From assembly GCF_040560245.1 (NCBI RefSeq), contig NZ_JAKMWP010000006.1: a DNA stretch of 64,000 nucleotides; one strand, written 5' to 3'. Origin of the DNA: Morganella sibonii (GTDB lineage: Bacteria; Pseudomonadota; Gammaproteobacteria; Enterobacterales; Enterobacteriaceae). Every line of letters begins with the position of its first letter. The stretch's first letter is position 1. Positions 15,789 to 23,975 of the stretch are shown one piece after another. The notes beneath the pieces were generated by a model, which worked only from the letters and a program-made list of their open reading frames with translations, was not told where the DNA came from and did not search any database. A program made the translations under genes and the position numbers.

Positions 15789-15805
15789 TGCACCAATGTG
15801 GTGCA
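15789..15805. promoter_or_regulatory. NtrC enhancer site, distal
   Basis: TGCACCAATGTGGTGCA, a full match to the NtrC dyad. Its centre is 44-45 bases, or about four helical turns, from the proximal site, which suits cooperative binding on one face of the DNA. Confidence 0.85.
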
Positions 15806-15981
15806 ATCAGGCCGGCCCGCTTGTTTCCCGGCCGCAAACGCAAAAAAAGTATCTCTTTTATCCTGAATAGGTTTATGATATGCCCCTCTGAATTCGTCGC
15901 TGAGCGTGGTATGCGCCGCTGATTTTGTAAAAAAATGGCAGGATGGATTTTATCTCTATGTTTTATAATCATTTATTTTTT

Positions 15982-16000
15982 AAGTGAGATGTATCACACT
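15982..16000. promoter_or_regulatory. CRP-like site
   Basis: GTGA, six bases, TCACA in an AT-rich context, close to the CRP consensus. It lies between glnA and typA and could serve a carbon-responsive upstream promoter of glnA, as glnAp1 does in E. coli, or typA. Confidence 0.5.
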
Positions 16001-16123
16001 TCTTTCACTTGCCTCAGAGAACGTGTAAAATACCACCAAACATCTACACCATAGATGGGCGTTGTTGAAAAGAATGCTATCTGTGACGTAATTCCCATCC
16101 ATTAACGAAAACGGTACAAGTCT

Positions 16124-17944
16124 TTGTCTATCGAGAAATTAAGAAATATTGCCATCATCGCTCACGTTGACCATGGCAAGACCACGCTGGTCGATAAATT
16201 ATTACAGCAGTCCGGTACGTTTGATGAGCGTTCAAAACCGGAAGAGCGTGTAATGGACTCCGGCGATCTGGAAAGAGAGCGCGGCATTACTATTCTGGCA
16301 AAAAATACCGCGATTACGTGGAACGACTATCACATCAACATCGTTGACACCCCGGGGCACGCCGATTTCGGTGGTGAAGTAGAACGTGTGATGTCCATGG
16401 TTGACAGCGTACTGCTGCTGGTGGATGCGATGGACGGTCCTATGCCGCAGACCCGCTTTGTAACGCAGAAAGCGTTTGCAAACGGCCTGAAACCAATCGT
16501 TGTTATCAACAAAATTGACCGTCCGGGCGCACGTCCTGACTGGGTTATCGACCAGGTGTTTGACTTGTTTGACAACCTCGGCGCAACTGACGAGCAGCTC
16601 GACTTCCCGATCATTTACGCATCTGCGCTGAATGGTATCGCGGGTACCGATTATAACGATATGGCGGATGACATGACCCCGCTGTACGAAGCGATCGTGA
16701 AATACGTTGAGCCGCCTCAGGTTGACCTCGACGGTCCGTTCCAGATGCAGATCTCCCAGCTCGATTACAACAACTATTTAGGTGTTATCGGGATTGGCCG
16801 CATCAAGCGCGGTAAAGTCAAACCAAACCAGCAGGTAACGATTATCGATGCGGAAGGTAAAACCCGTAACGCTAAAATCGGTAAAGTGCTGAGCCATTTA
16901 GGTCTGGATCGTATCGAATCTGAAATCGCGGAAGCCGGTGATATCATCGCACTGACCGGTCTGGGCGAACTGAATATCTCCGATACTATCTGTGACACCG
17001 GTTGTGTTGAAGCATTAACACCACTGGCCGTTGATGAACCAACCGTCAGCATGTATTTCTGCGTTAACACCTCTCCGTTCTGCGGTAAAGAAGGGAAATA
17101 CGTGACTTCCCGTCAGATCCTTGACCGCCTGAAGAAAGAACTGGTTCACAACGTGGCACTGCGCGTTGAAGAAACTGAAGACCCGGATGCATTCCGTGTA
17201 TCAGGCCGTGGTGAGCTGCACTTATCTGTTCTGATCGAAAACATGCGCCGTGAAGGTTTTGAGCTGGCGGTATCCCGTCCGCGCGTTATCTTCCGTACTA
17301 TCGATGGCCGTAAACAAGAGCCGTTCGAGCAGGTGACTCTGGATATCGAAGAGCAGCATCAGGGTGACGTCATGCGCGCACTCGGTGAGCGTAAAGGCGA
17401 ACTGAGTAACATGATGCCGGATGGCAAAGGCCGCGTACGTCTGGATTACAGCATCCCGAGCCGTGGTCTGATCGGTTTCCGTACTGAATTCATGACCATG
17501 ACTTCCGGTACCGGTTTACTGTATGCCACATTCAGTCACTATGATGATGTTAAACAGGGTGAAATCGGCCGCCGTCAGAACGGTGTGATGATTTCCAACG
17601 GCCAGGGTAAAGCAGTTGCTTATGCACTGTACAGCCTGCAGGATCGCGGTAAGCTGTTTGTCGGTCACGGTACTGAAGTGTATGAAGGCCAGCTGATCGG
17701 TATTCACTCACGTTCAAACGACCTGACAGTTAACTGCCTGACCGGTAAGAAACTGACCAACATGCGTGCGTCCGGTACTGATGAAGCGACCACACTGACT
17801 CCGTTTATCGAGAAAACCCTGGAACAGGCGTTAGAATTTATCGATGACGACGAATTAGTGGAAGTTACGCCGAAGTCTATCCGTCTGCGTAAACGCCACC
17901 TGACTGAAAACGACCGCAAACGCGCACACCGCAGCAAAGATTAA
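16124..17944 (+). CDS. typA: Ribosome-associated translational GTPase BipA/TypA
   Basis: Translation-factor GTPase of 606 aa that binds 70S ribosomes and assists 50S assembly and stress adaptation. The start is a TTG at 16124; no ATG or GTG precedes the invariant IEKLRNIAIIAHVDHGKTT in frame, so a rare start codon appears genuine. GTPase motifs: AHVDHGKT (G1, residues 13-20), DTPGH (75-79) and NKID (129-132). EF-G-like domains II, III and V and the BipA-specific C-terminal domain (SNDLTVNCLTGKKLTNMRASG) complete it. Length is normal. It is divergent from glnA as in E. coli and ends with a strong terminator. Confidence 0.97.
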   Translation: MSIEKLRNIAIIAHVDHGKTTLVDKLLQQSGTFDERSKPEERVMDSGDLERERGITILAKNTAITWNDYHINIVDTPGHADFGGEVERVMSMVDSVLLLVDAMDGPMPQTRFVTQKAFANGLKPIVVINKIDRPGARPDWVIDQVFDLFDNLGATDEQLDFPIIYASALNGIAGTDYNDMADDMTPLYEAIVKYVEPPQVDLDGPFQMQISQLDYNNYLGVIGIGRIKRGKVKPNQQVTIIDAEGKTRNAKIGKVLSHLGLDRIESEIAEAGDIIALTGLGELNISDTICDTGCVEALTPLAVDEPTVSMYFCVNTSPFCGKEGKYVTSRQILDRLKKELVHNVALRVEETEDPDAFRVSGRGELHLSVLIENMRREGFELAVSRPRVIFRTIDGRKQEPFEQVTLDIEEQHQGDVMRALGERKGELSNMMPDGKGRVRLDYSIPSRGLIGFRTEFMTMTSGTGLLYATFSHYDDVKQGEIGRRQNGVMISNGQGKAVAYALYSLQDRGKLFVGHGTEVYEGQLIGIHSRSNDLTVNCLTGKKLTNMRASGTDEATTLTPFIEKTLEQALEFIDDDELVEVTPKSIRLRKRHLTENDRKRAHRSKD

Positions 17945-17972
17945 TCTCTGCCGGTTGTTTTGATTCATGCCA

Positions 17973-18004
17973 CTCAGGGCGCCTCCGGGCGCCCTGAGCT
18001 TTTT
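17973..18004 (+). terminator. Terminator after typA
   Basis: Perfect 11-bp stem (CTCAGGGCGCC and GGCGCCCTGAG) with a 4-base loop and a five-T run. Confidence 0.9.
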
Positions 18005-18165
18005 CTGTCTGCCGTTACATACCGGTCACAGGCTGATAACCGTGCGGAAATATGGGCGGGGATCGCAGTCCCGGATATTTTTTCTCACCGAAAACGGTTT
18101 TCACTCTGTTCAGGAAGAGAGTCTGCGGGTAGAGTAAAAATAATTCATCAACCCGGAGGGATGGT

Positions 18166-18783
18166 ATGCTTTATATCTTTGACATGGGTAATGTCATTAT
18201 TGATATTGATTTTAAACGTGTTTTATCAGTCTGGAGTAATCTGAGCGGTAAGCCGCTGTCTGAACTGAGCAGTGATTTTATTCACGGCGAAACCTTTAAA
18301 CAGCATGAATGCGGCAAAATTTCCGATGTTGAATTTGCCGAAGCTATTAATGATGAGCTGGGAATGTCGCTGAGTTTCGATGAGTTTGCCGAAGGCTGGC
18401 AGGCTATCTTTATCTCTGTCCGCCCTGAAGTGATTGATATCATGAACAGGCTGCGTGAGCAGGGACACCGCGTGGTGGTACTCTCTAACACCAATCGTCT
18501 GCATCAGGATTACTGGCCGCAGCACTATCCGGAAATCGCCGCTTCCGCCGATTTTCTGTATCTTTCCCAGGATCTGGGGCTGCGTAAGCCGGACCCGGAT
18601 ATTTATCAGTATGTGCTTGAAACCGAAGAGTTTGAACCGCAGGACGTCGTGTTCTTCGATGATGTCCGTGAGAACGTGGATGCGGCAACGGAACTCGGTA
18701 TCAAAGGCGTGTTTGTTACTGATCGCGATACTGTCTCCCGTTATTTTGCAGAATATGATTTTTCCGCAGAAGTGACTGAATAA
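18166..18783 (+). CDS. yihX: HAD-like phosphatase YihX (alpha-D-glucose-1-phosphate phosphatase)
   Basis: Cytoplasmic HAD-superfamily phosphatase of 205 aa, closely similar to E. coli YihX, which dephosphorylates alpha-glucose-1-phosphate. HAD motif I is FDMGNVIIDID (nucleophile Asp6), motif II VLSNTN, motif III the Lys in LGLRKPDPDIY, and motif IV VFFDDVREN. The ATG at 18166 has a GGAGGG ribosome site. It is followed after 33 bases by dtd and then fabY, the same order as in E. coli (yihX, with rbn/yihY next to dtd there), so yihX, dtd and fabY probably share a transcript. The rbn gene that sits between yihX and dtd in E. coli is absent here. Confidence 0.93.
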   Translation: MLYIFDMGNVIIDIDFKRVLSVWSNLSGKPLSELSSDFIHGETFKQHECGKISDVEFAEAINDELGMSLSFDEFAEGWQAIFISVRPEVIDIMNRLREQGHRVVVLSNTNRLHQDYWPQHYPEIAASADFLYLSQDLGLRKPDPDIYQYVLETEEFEPQDVVFFDDVRENVDAATELGIKGVFVTDRDTVSRYFAEYDFSAEVTE

Positions 18784-18816
18784 TTCAGATTTGATTATTT
18801 TTTAAACGGATATGAC

Positions 18817-19254
18817 ATGATTGCATTAATACAGCGTGTGACCCGCGCGGATGTCCGGATCGCCGGGGAAGTTGCCGGTGAAATCGGTCCCGGATTACTG
18901 GTTCTGCTGGGTGTTGAGCGGGATGATGACGAACAGAAATCGAAACGCCTCAGTGAGAAAGTGATGGGTTACCGCATTTTCAGTGATGCGGACGGAAAAA
19001 TGAACCTGAATGTGGCGCAGTCCGGCGGTCAGCTGCTGGTCGTGTCACAGTTTACGTTAGCAGCAGAAACACAAAAAGGAATGCGCCCGGGATTTTCAAA
19101 CGGCGCGGCACCGGAAAAAGCCAATGCCTTATATGAGCACTTTGTGGCACAGTGCCGGGCAGCAGGAATGGTGACGGAAACAGGCCGGTTTGCGGCAGAC
19201 ATGCAGGTCAGTCTGACAAACGATGGTCCGGTCACTTTCTGGCTGCAGGTATGA
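18817..19254 (+). CDS. dtd: D-aminoacyl-tRNA deacylase
   Basis: Proofreading hydrolase of 145 aa that releases D-amino acids (and glycine from mischarged tRNA-Ala) from tRNA. It begins MIALIQRVTRADVRI and has both DTD signature loops: SQFTL (VVSQFTLAAETQKGMRPGFS) and the Gly-cisPro motif NDGPVTFWLQV at the C terminus. Length is typical of the homodimeric family. The stop overlaps an ATG at 19251 (ATGA), which may couple it to fabY. Confidence 0.96.
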   Translation: MIALIQRVTRADVRIAGEVAGEIGPGLLVLLGVERDDDEQKSKRLSEKVMGYRIFSDADGKMNLNVAQSGGQLLVVSQFTLAAETQKGMRPGFSNGAAPEKANALYEHFVAQCRAAGMVTETGRFAADMQVSLTNDGPVTFWLQV

Positions 19255-19304
19255 TACAACAGTCTCAGGCCGGTCACCGGTTACCACTGACAGGAGAAAG
19301 TGCA

Positions 19305-20222
19305 ATGTATCATTTACGGGTACCCAAAACCGATCAGGAGCTGGAAAGCTATTTTCATTTCCGCTGGGCGATGCTGCGCAAACCGCTGAATCAGCCGCAG
19401 GGGTCGGAAAAGGACGGCTATGATACCTATGCACATCATCAGATGGTGGTGGATGAAACCGGGCAGCCTGTGGCTGTCGGCCGTTTGTATATCAATGCAG
19501 AAAATGAAGGCGCGATCCGCTTTCTGGCTGTTGATCCGCAGATGCAGGGACGCGGGTTCGGAACACTGATTGCACGCGCACTGGAGTCAGTGGCCCGTCA
19601 GGAGGGTGTGAAGCGGATTGTGTGCAGTGCCCGTGAGGAAGCGGTCGCATTTTTTGAAAAGTCAGGTTTTGAAAACAGAGGACCGATTACAGGCCCGCAA
19701 ACGACGCCTGTTCGTCATTTTTTTATGATTAAATCCGTTGAAACCCTCGATGCGATTCTGCATCGCCCCGACTGGTGTGCTGAGTTACAGAAAGCATGGT
19801 ATGAAACCATCCCCCTGAGTGAAAAAATGGGGATTCGTATTACGCAGTATACCGGTCAGAAATTTATGACCACGATGCCGGAAGGCCCGAATCAGAATCT
19901 GCATCAGACAATTTTTGCCGGCAGTCAGTTTTCTATGGCGACACTGACCGGCTGGGGACTTATCTGGCTGCTGTTACAGGAAAATTCACTGGACGGCGAT
20001 ATCGTGCTGGTGGATGCGAACATCCGTTACCGCAAGGCTGTGGCAGGCCGGCCGGAGGCGATTGCTTCCCGCGATAAACTCAGCGGCGATCTGGATCGTC
20101 TGGCGCGCGGCAGTAAGGCGCGGATTAAGCTGGAAGTGACCGTCGGACAGGGCGATGAGGTCGGCGCTGTCTTTACCGGCACTTATATGGTGTTGCCCGG
20201 ACAGAAACACAGCGCGGAGTAA
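19305..20222 (+). CDS. fabY: FabY (YiiD): fused GNAT and thioesterase-like protein of fatty acid initiation
   Basis: Two-domain protein of 305 aa. Residues about 1-150 form a GNAT acetyltransferase (acetyl-CoA loop DPQMQGRGFGTLIA), and about 160-305 form the YiiD_C hotdog/thioesterase domain (GQKFMTTMPEGPNQNLHQTIFAGSQ). In E. coli FabY is a probable acetyl-ACP/malonyl-ACP condensation or initiation factor for fatty acid synthesis. I prefer the ATG at 19305 because AGGAG lies nine bases before it; the ATG at 19251 overlaps the dtd stop and corresponds to the annotated E. coli start, adding 18 residues. Translational coupling to dtd is possible either way. Confidence 0.92.
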   Translation: MYHLRVPKTDQELESYFHFRWAMLRKPLNQPQGSEKDGYDTYAHHQMVVDETGQPVAVGRLYINAENEGAIRFLAVDPQMQGRGFGTLIARALESVARQEGVKRIVCSAREEAVAFFEKSGFENRGPITGPQTTPVRHFFMIKSVETLDAILHRPDWCAELQKAWYETIPLSEKMGIRITQYTGQKFMTTMPEGPNQNLHQTIFAGSQFSMATLTGWGLIWLLLQENSLDGDIVLVDANIRYRKAVAGRPEAIASRDKLSGDLDRLARGSKARIKLEVTVGQGDEVGAVFTGTYMVLPGQKHSAE

Positions 20223-20228
20223 CGGGTA

Positions 20229-20252
20229 AAACAGCGCCTTACGACGCTGTTG
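20229..20252 (+). terminator. Terminator-like hairpin after fabY
   Basis: AACAGCG and CGCTGTT around an 8-base loop, with only a weak T-run. It is nearly the same sequence as the hairpin at 20416-20439 (about 22 of 23 bases). Confidence 0.55.
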
Positions 20253-20279
20253 ATCGAATTTGTCAGATCCGGAATGCTC

Positions 20280-20379
20280 TGATAACAGGCAAAACGAAAA
20301 GACGCTGTAAACACATCCCTGTGCGCTCGGATCGCGCCATCCATGGCGCTTACGCTTTTCGTTTGCTTGCCTGTTATCA
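20280..20379. repeat. 100-bp palindromic element with terminal inverted repeats
   Basis: Ends TGATAACAGGCA and TGCCTGTTATCA are exact inverse copies, and the complementarity continues through AAACGAAAAG with a 3-base bulge. A nested palindrome GCGCCATCCATGGCGC lies inside. The element has no coding capacity and sits between convergent fabY and yicH. It resembles the intergenic palindromic or MITE-like repeats known from enteric genomes (inference). No second copy is in this window. Confidence 0.7.
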
Positions 20380-20415
20380 TCACGGTACATAACCCGCCGT
20401 GTTACCGATAAAGAA

Positions 20416-20439
20416 AAACAGCGCCTTACGGCGCTGTTT
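20416..20439. terminator. Bidirectional terminator downstream of yicH
   Basis: AAACAGCGCC, TTAC loop, GGCGCTGTTT: a perfect 10-bp stem. On the minus strand it ends in a run of five T, so it should terminate yicH and may also act on the plus strand. Confidence 0.8.
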
Positions 20440-20457
20440 CTGTATTAGCAGGTGCTG

Positions 20458-22218
20458 CTAAATTTCCCCGGTTTCCCCGCTATCCGGGATCACCCGCTGT
20501 ACCGGCGGAGCTGAAGGTACCGGCTCTGCGGATACCGGGGCGTTATCCATCTGCCCCTGCGTGATAGCCCGGTTTATCTGATTACCCTGTTTATCCTGTC
20601 CGGAGAGCATACCGCTCAGTGTACTGCGGATATCTTCTGTCCGCAGTTGTCCGTTCAGGTGCAGTGTGTAATTGGCACTGCCGGAGAGCGGAGCAGGCTG
20701 CCAGCCCCATTGTGACAGGATCTGGCTGTCAGCTCCGGTAGCCTGTAATGCGAAACGGAAAGGCGCAGTACCGGACGGGGTGACCTGAAACTGCATTTTC
20801 AGCAGTCCCTCTCCGGCGGAAGCCGCAAATTGTGTGGTTGCCGCACTGTCCGCCCCGGCCGTCAGTGTCAGATACGGACGGTGCAGTTCGACGCGGTTAA
20901 AGGTGGCATTGCCCGCACTGACCGACAGTTCGCCGTCCCATAGTCCCCACTGACCGGATTTCAGGATCTGCATGGTTTTGATGTAGCCGTTCACATTGGT
21001 GAGCTGGAACGGGAAAATCGCTTGTGTATCAATCAGCAGGGCATTGGAGACTTTTATATCCTGTAAGCGGATAGCATCAATCCCCTGCGGGGCCGCTTCC
21101 TGCAATGCAGAGAACCACTGTTCCGGGAAGCTGTACAGCAGATTGTCGGTAACACCGCTGGTGATATCGAGTGTCCGGGTAGCGCGGTTCCAGTTCCCGG
21201 TAAAGCGCAGAATACTCTTGTCATAACGGCCGGTCAGGCGGTTGACAGCAATCTGATCACCACGCAGTTCCAGCGTGCTGATAATGTCAGAAAAATGCTG
21301 TCCGCTGAGTGTCAGATCCGCTGCGGCGATATCGGCCTGACCATTGTCCGTCTGCCAGCGTCCCTGTTTAAAGGCCAGATTTTTTACCGTGCCTTCCAGA
21401 TAGTTAACCGCCCACTGATGGCCTTCAAGTTTAATATTGGTGGCAGTGATATTTTTGGCCTGAATATCCGGCAGACTTTCTGTACTGTCTGCCAGTTGTG
21501 TCAGAGACTGAGGTGTCTGCCAGCGTATGTCATTGAGCAGCAGAGTATCAAGCTGCCACTGACCTTCGGCGCTGCGGCGGCCGGTCGCAGTGATCAGCCC
21601 GTTTTCCAGGGTGGCGGTCAGGTTATCAAACGTGAATTGTTTTCCGCTGACCTCACCCTGCGTCAGGATATTTTTCAGCGGCAGGCCGTAGTAATTCAGG
21701 CCGTTAGCGGAAAACTGATATTTGCCGTTACCGGTCAGGTCACTACCCTGCGGCTGCCACGGGGTGATACCTCCGGTGACGCCCTCTGCATCAATACTGC
21801 GGTTGCCGTCGGTGCGGCGGACATTTGTCTGATTGAGCTGTAACAGCCCGGCACTGACCGGCAGAGTGCCGCTGTCAGCAGCATCAGAAATTTCGATATC
21901 CCCTTTCTGCACAATAATACGGGCAAACCAGCCGGGTTCAGAGAAACTGCGCCAGTCCAGCGTCAGCTCAACATTGGCTGCTTCCAGGGCAAAATCCCCC
22001 GATACCGTGCTGATACTGATATCACTGAGTGAAATAAGGGAAGGGGAGGAGAGCGAGTGACTTATCGCAGAAAGTGACACCTTGTAGCGTGTATTGTCAC
22101 TGATAAGGGCTGAAATCTGTTTTGTGCCCCATGATGTCTGCACCACAAGGGCAGTGGCAACGATAAGAATAATGACCAGTGTTATCAGCCAGAAAACAGC
22201 CCGTCCCAACCATTTCAT
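20458..22218 (-). CDS. yicH: AsmA-family protein YicH
   Basis: AsmA-like protein of 586 aa, anchored in the inner membrane by one N-terminal helix (FWLITLVIILIVATALVV) with a large periplasmic beta-rich domain. AsmA-family members are thought to move phospholipids between the membranes or to affect outer membrane assembly. The ATG at 22218 has GGGAG upstream; the longer frame has no ribosome site. The N-terminal block LVVQTSWGTKQISALISDNTRYKVSLSAISHSLSSPS aligns with E. coli YicH. The tail is Pro/Ala-rich and low in complexity. It follows xanP on the same strand, as in E. coli, but 130 bases separate them. Confidence 0.88.
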   Translation of the reverse strand: MKWLGRAVFWLITLVIILIVATALVVQTSWGTKQISALISDNTRYKVSLSAISHSLSSPSLISLSDISISTVSGDFALEAANVELTLDWRSFSEPGWFARIIVQKGDIEISDAADSGTLPVSAGLLQLNQTNVRRTDGNRSIDAEGVTGGITPWQPQGSDLTGNGKYQFSANGLNYYGLPLKNILTQGEVSGKQFTFDNLTATLENGLITATGRRSAEGQWQLDTLLLNDIRWQTPQSLTQLADSTESLPDIQAKNITATNIKLEGHQWAVNYLEGTVKNLAFKQGRWQTDNGQADIAAADLTLSGQHFSDIISTLELRGDQIAVNRLTGRYDKSILRFTGNWNRATRTLDITSGVTDNLLYSFPEQWFSALQEAAPQGIDAIRLQDIKVSNALLIDTQAIFPFQLTNVNGYIKTMQILKSGQWGLWDGELSVSAGNATFNRVELHRPYLTLTAGADSAATTQFAASAGEGLLKMQFQVTPSGTAPFRFALQATGADSQILSQWGWQPAPLSGSANYTLHLNGQLRTEDIRSTLSGMLSGQDKQGNQINRAITQGQMDNAPVSAEPVPSAPPVQRVIPDSGETGEI

Positions 22219-22348
22219 AATGCGCTCCCCGAGAGATAATCCAGAGGGCATACTAGCGTGAGGCTCTTTACGGTGACAAGGATTATCGCGGTTTTTCCGC
22301 ACAGAGCAGCACGCGTGACCGTTTCCGGTCACGCGGTTAAACAGATGA

Positions 22349-23734
22349 TTATTTCTCCGGCGGGAAAATCAGATTCAGGGCAATCGCGGTCAGGCCGCCC
22401 GCCGCAATTCCGGAAGAGAGCAGGGTTTTCAGCCAGTCCGGTGCAAATTGCAGGATCAGCGGCTGCTGGGAAACACCCATGCCTACAGCCAGTGACAGCG
22501 CGATAATCATAATCGCCCGGCGGTTCAGGGTTTCGCGTGAGACAATCCGCACACCGGATGCCGCAATCGTACCGAACATGACAATGGTGGCTCCGCCGAG
22601 TACCGGTTCCGGAATGTGCTGTACAAATCCGGCGACGGCCGGGAACAGCCCCAGTACGATCAGCATCAGCGACACCACATAACCAACATAGCGGCTGGCA
22701 ACGCCGGTCAGCTGGATCACCCCGTTATTCTGCCCGAAACAGGAGTTCGGAAAGGTATTAAAGACCGCAGACAGGGCTGAGTTCAGGCCGTTTGCCAGCA
22801 CACCGCCTTTCAGACGCTTCATGTAGAGCGGGCCGGATACCGGCTGTTCGGAAACGTCGGACGTTGCGGTGATATCACCGATGGTTTCCAGCGAGGTCAC
22901 CATAAAGATCAGGATCAGCGGCAGCAGCAGGTTCCAGTCAATGGATAAGCCGTAATAGAGCGGCGCCGGGATCACCACCACTTCCTCCGGGATTTCCGCA
23001 TGGTTATCCGGCAGCATACCCATCCACCAGGCAGCAAGATAGCCTGCTGTCATCGCCAGCACCAGAGAGGCGACACGCAGATACGGGTTTTTCTGGCGGT
23101 TAAGCAGCACAATCACTGCCAGCACAATACCGGCGAGGATCAGGTTATTGGCAGAGCCGAAGGTGTTATCCGCCATGGCACCATAACCGCCGCCGATGGA
23201 GGTCAGCCCGACCTGAATCAGCGACAGCCCGATAATCATCACCACCACACCGGACACCAGCGGCGTGATAATGCGGCGCGCCAGATGCAGAAAACGGGAG
23301 AGGATAACTTCTGTCATGGCCGCCAGCATCAGAGTGCCGAACAGTGCAGCCATCATCCCTTCGGTATCCACACCATTATTTTTCAGCGCCATACCGCCCA
23401 TAATCAGCGGGGCCACAAAGTTAAAGCTGGTGCCCTGGATAGAAAGCAGCCCGGAACCGACCGGCCCCCAGGTGCGGATTTGCAGCAGTGATGCCAGTCC
23501 GGAAGCGAACAGTGACATACTGATAATCCGCTGGGTGTCGTGGGCGGAAAGGCCGAGCGCCTGGGCGATAAGCAACCCCGGTGTAATCACCGCCACAAAC
23601 ATCGCCAGCAGATGCTGACAGGCGGCAAAGAGCGTCTGCGGCAGCGGCGGACGATCTTCCAGCCGGTAGATGAGTTCACTATTTGTGTTAGTTGCGGGAT
23701 TTACACTGGTTTTATCAGAAATTGCAGAGTTCAT
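22349..23734 (-). CDS. xanP: Xanthine permease XanP (NCS2 family)
   Basis: Proton-coupled xanthine permease of 461 aa, nearly colinear with E. coli XanP (463). Conserved features include RLEDRPPLPQTLFAACQHLLAMFV at the N terminus, QGTSFNFVAP in TM3, the NCS2 signature GNGLNS-like block (GGVLANGLNSALSAVFNTFPNSCFGQNNGVIQLTGVASR) carrying the purine-contact region, and a C-terminal LNLIFPPEK. About twelve to fourteen hydrophobic segments fill the chain. A PurR box at 23787-23802 lies upstream. It is divergent from gltS, as in E. coli (yicE/gltS). Confidence 0.96.
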   Translation of the reverse strand: MNSAISDKTSVNPATNTNSELIYRLEDRPPLPQTLFAACQHLLAMFVAVITPGLLIAQALGLSAHDTQRIISMSLFASGLASLLQIRTWGPVGSGLLSIQGTSFNFVAPLIMGGMALKNNGVDTEGMMAALFGTLMLAAMTEVILSRFLHLARRIITPLVSGVVVMIIGLSLIQVGLTSIGGGYGAMADNTFGSANNLILAGIVLAVIVLLNRQKNPYLRVASLVLAMTAGYLAAWWMGMLPDNHAEIPEEVVVIPAPLYYGLSIDWNLLLPLILIFMVTSLETIGDITATSDVSEQPVSGPLYMKRLKGGVLANGLNSALSAVFNTFPNSCFGQNNGVIQLTGVASRYVGYVVSLMLIVLGLFPAVAGFVQHIPEPVLGGATIVMFGTIAASGVRIVSRETLNRRAIMIIALSLAVGMGVSQQPLILQFAPDWLKTLLSSGIAAGGLTAIALNLIFPPEK

Positions 23735-23786
23735 ATCAACAGGTCCGGGATAAGCAATTACCGTATTTTAATGATCCGGGGCACAA

Positions 23787-23802
23787 AAGCAATCGTTTGC
23801 GC
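23787..23802 (-). promoter_or_regulatory. PurR operator upstream of xanP
   Basis: Read on the minus strand GCGCAAACGATTGCTT fits the PurR box at all core positions apart from the first base. It lies about 55 bases before the xanP start and would place xanthine uptake under purine repression. Confidence 0.75.
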
Positions 23803-23975
23803 CGATGAGATGTTATTTTTTATAGCGGAATATAATCACAGTTTTATTTATTTTAACTTGTCTTTATCCGCTTTTTTTTCTTTAATCCGGATACCTGCTT
23901 TTTCTTTTTGCGTAACAGGGACGTTATTAACGCGATACTGATGTAATAAATACCAACAATAAAAGGGGTACGTGA

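Larger units (their letters stand above)
15622..16123. other. Divergent glnA/typA regulatory region
   Basis: About 500 bases without a gene. It holds, from the glnA side, a sigma-54 promoter (15657-15672), two NtrC enhancer sites (15745-15760 and 15789-15805) and a CRP-like dyad (15982-16000). The rest is AT-rich leader for typA. Short frames here look like chance. Confidence 0.85.

Noticed and set aside
23000..23491. A 163-codon plus-strand frame inside xanP
   Set aside because: Rich in His and Gln as expected for antisense of a membrane protein gene. XanP is conserved on the other strand.
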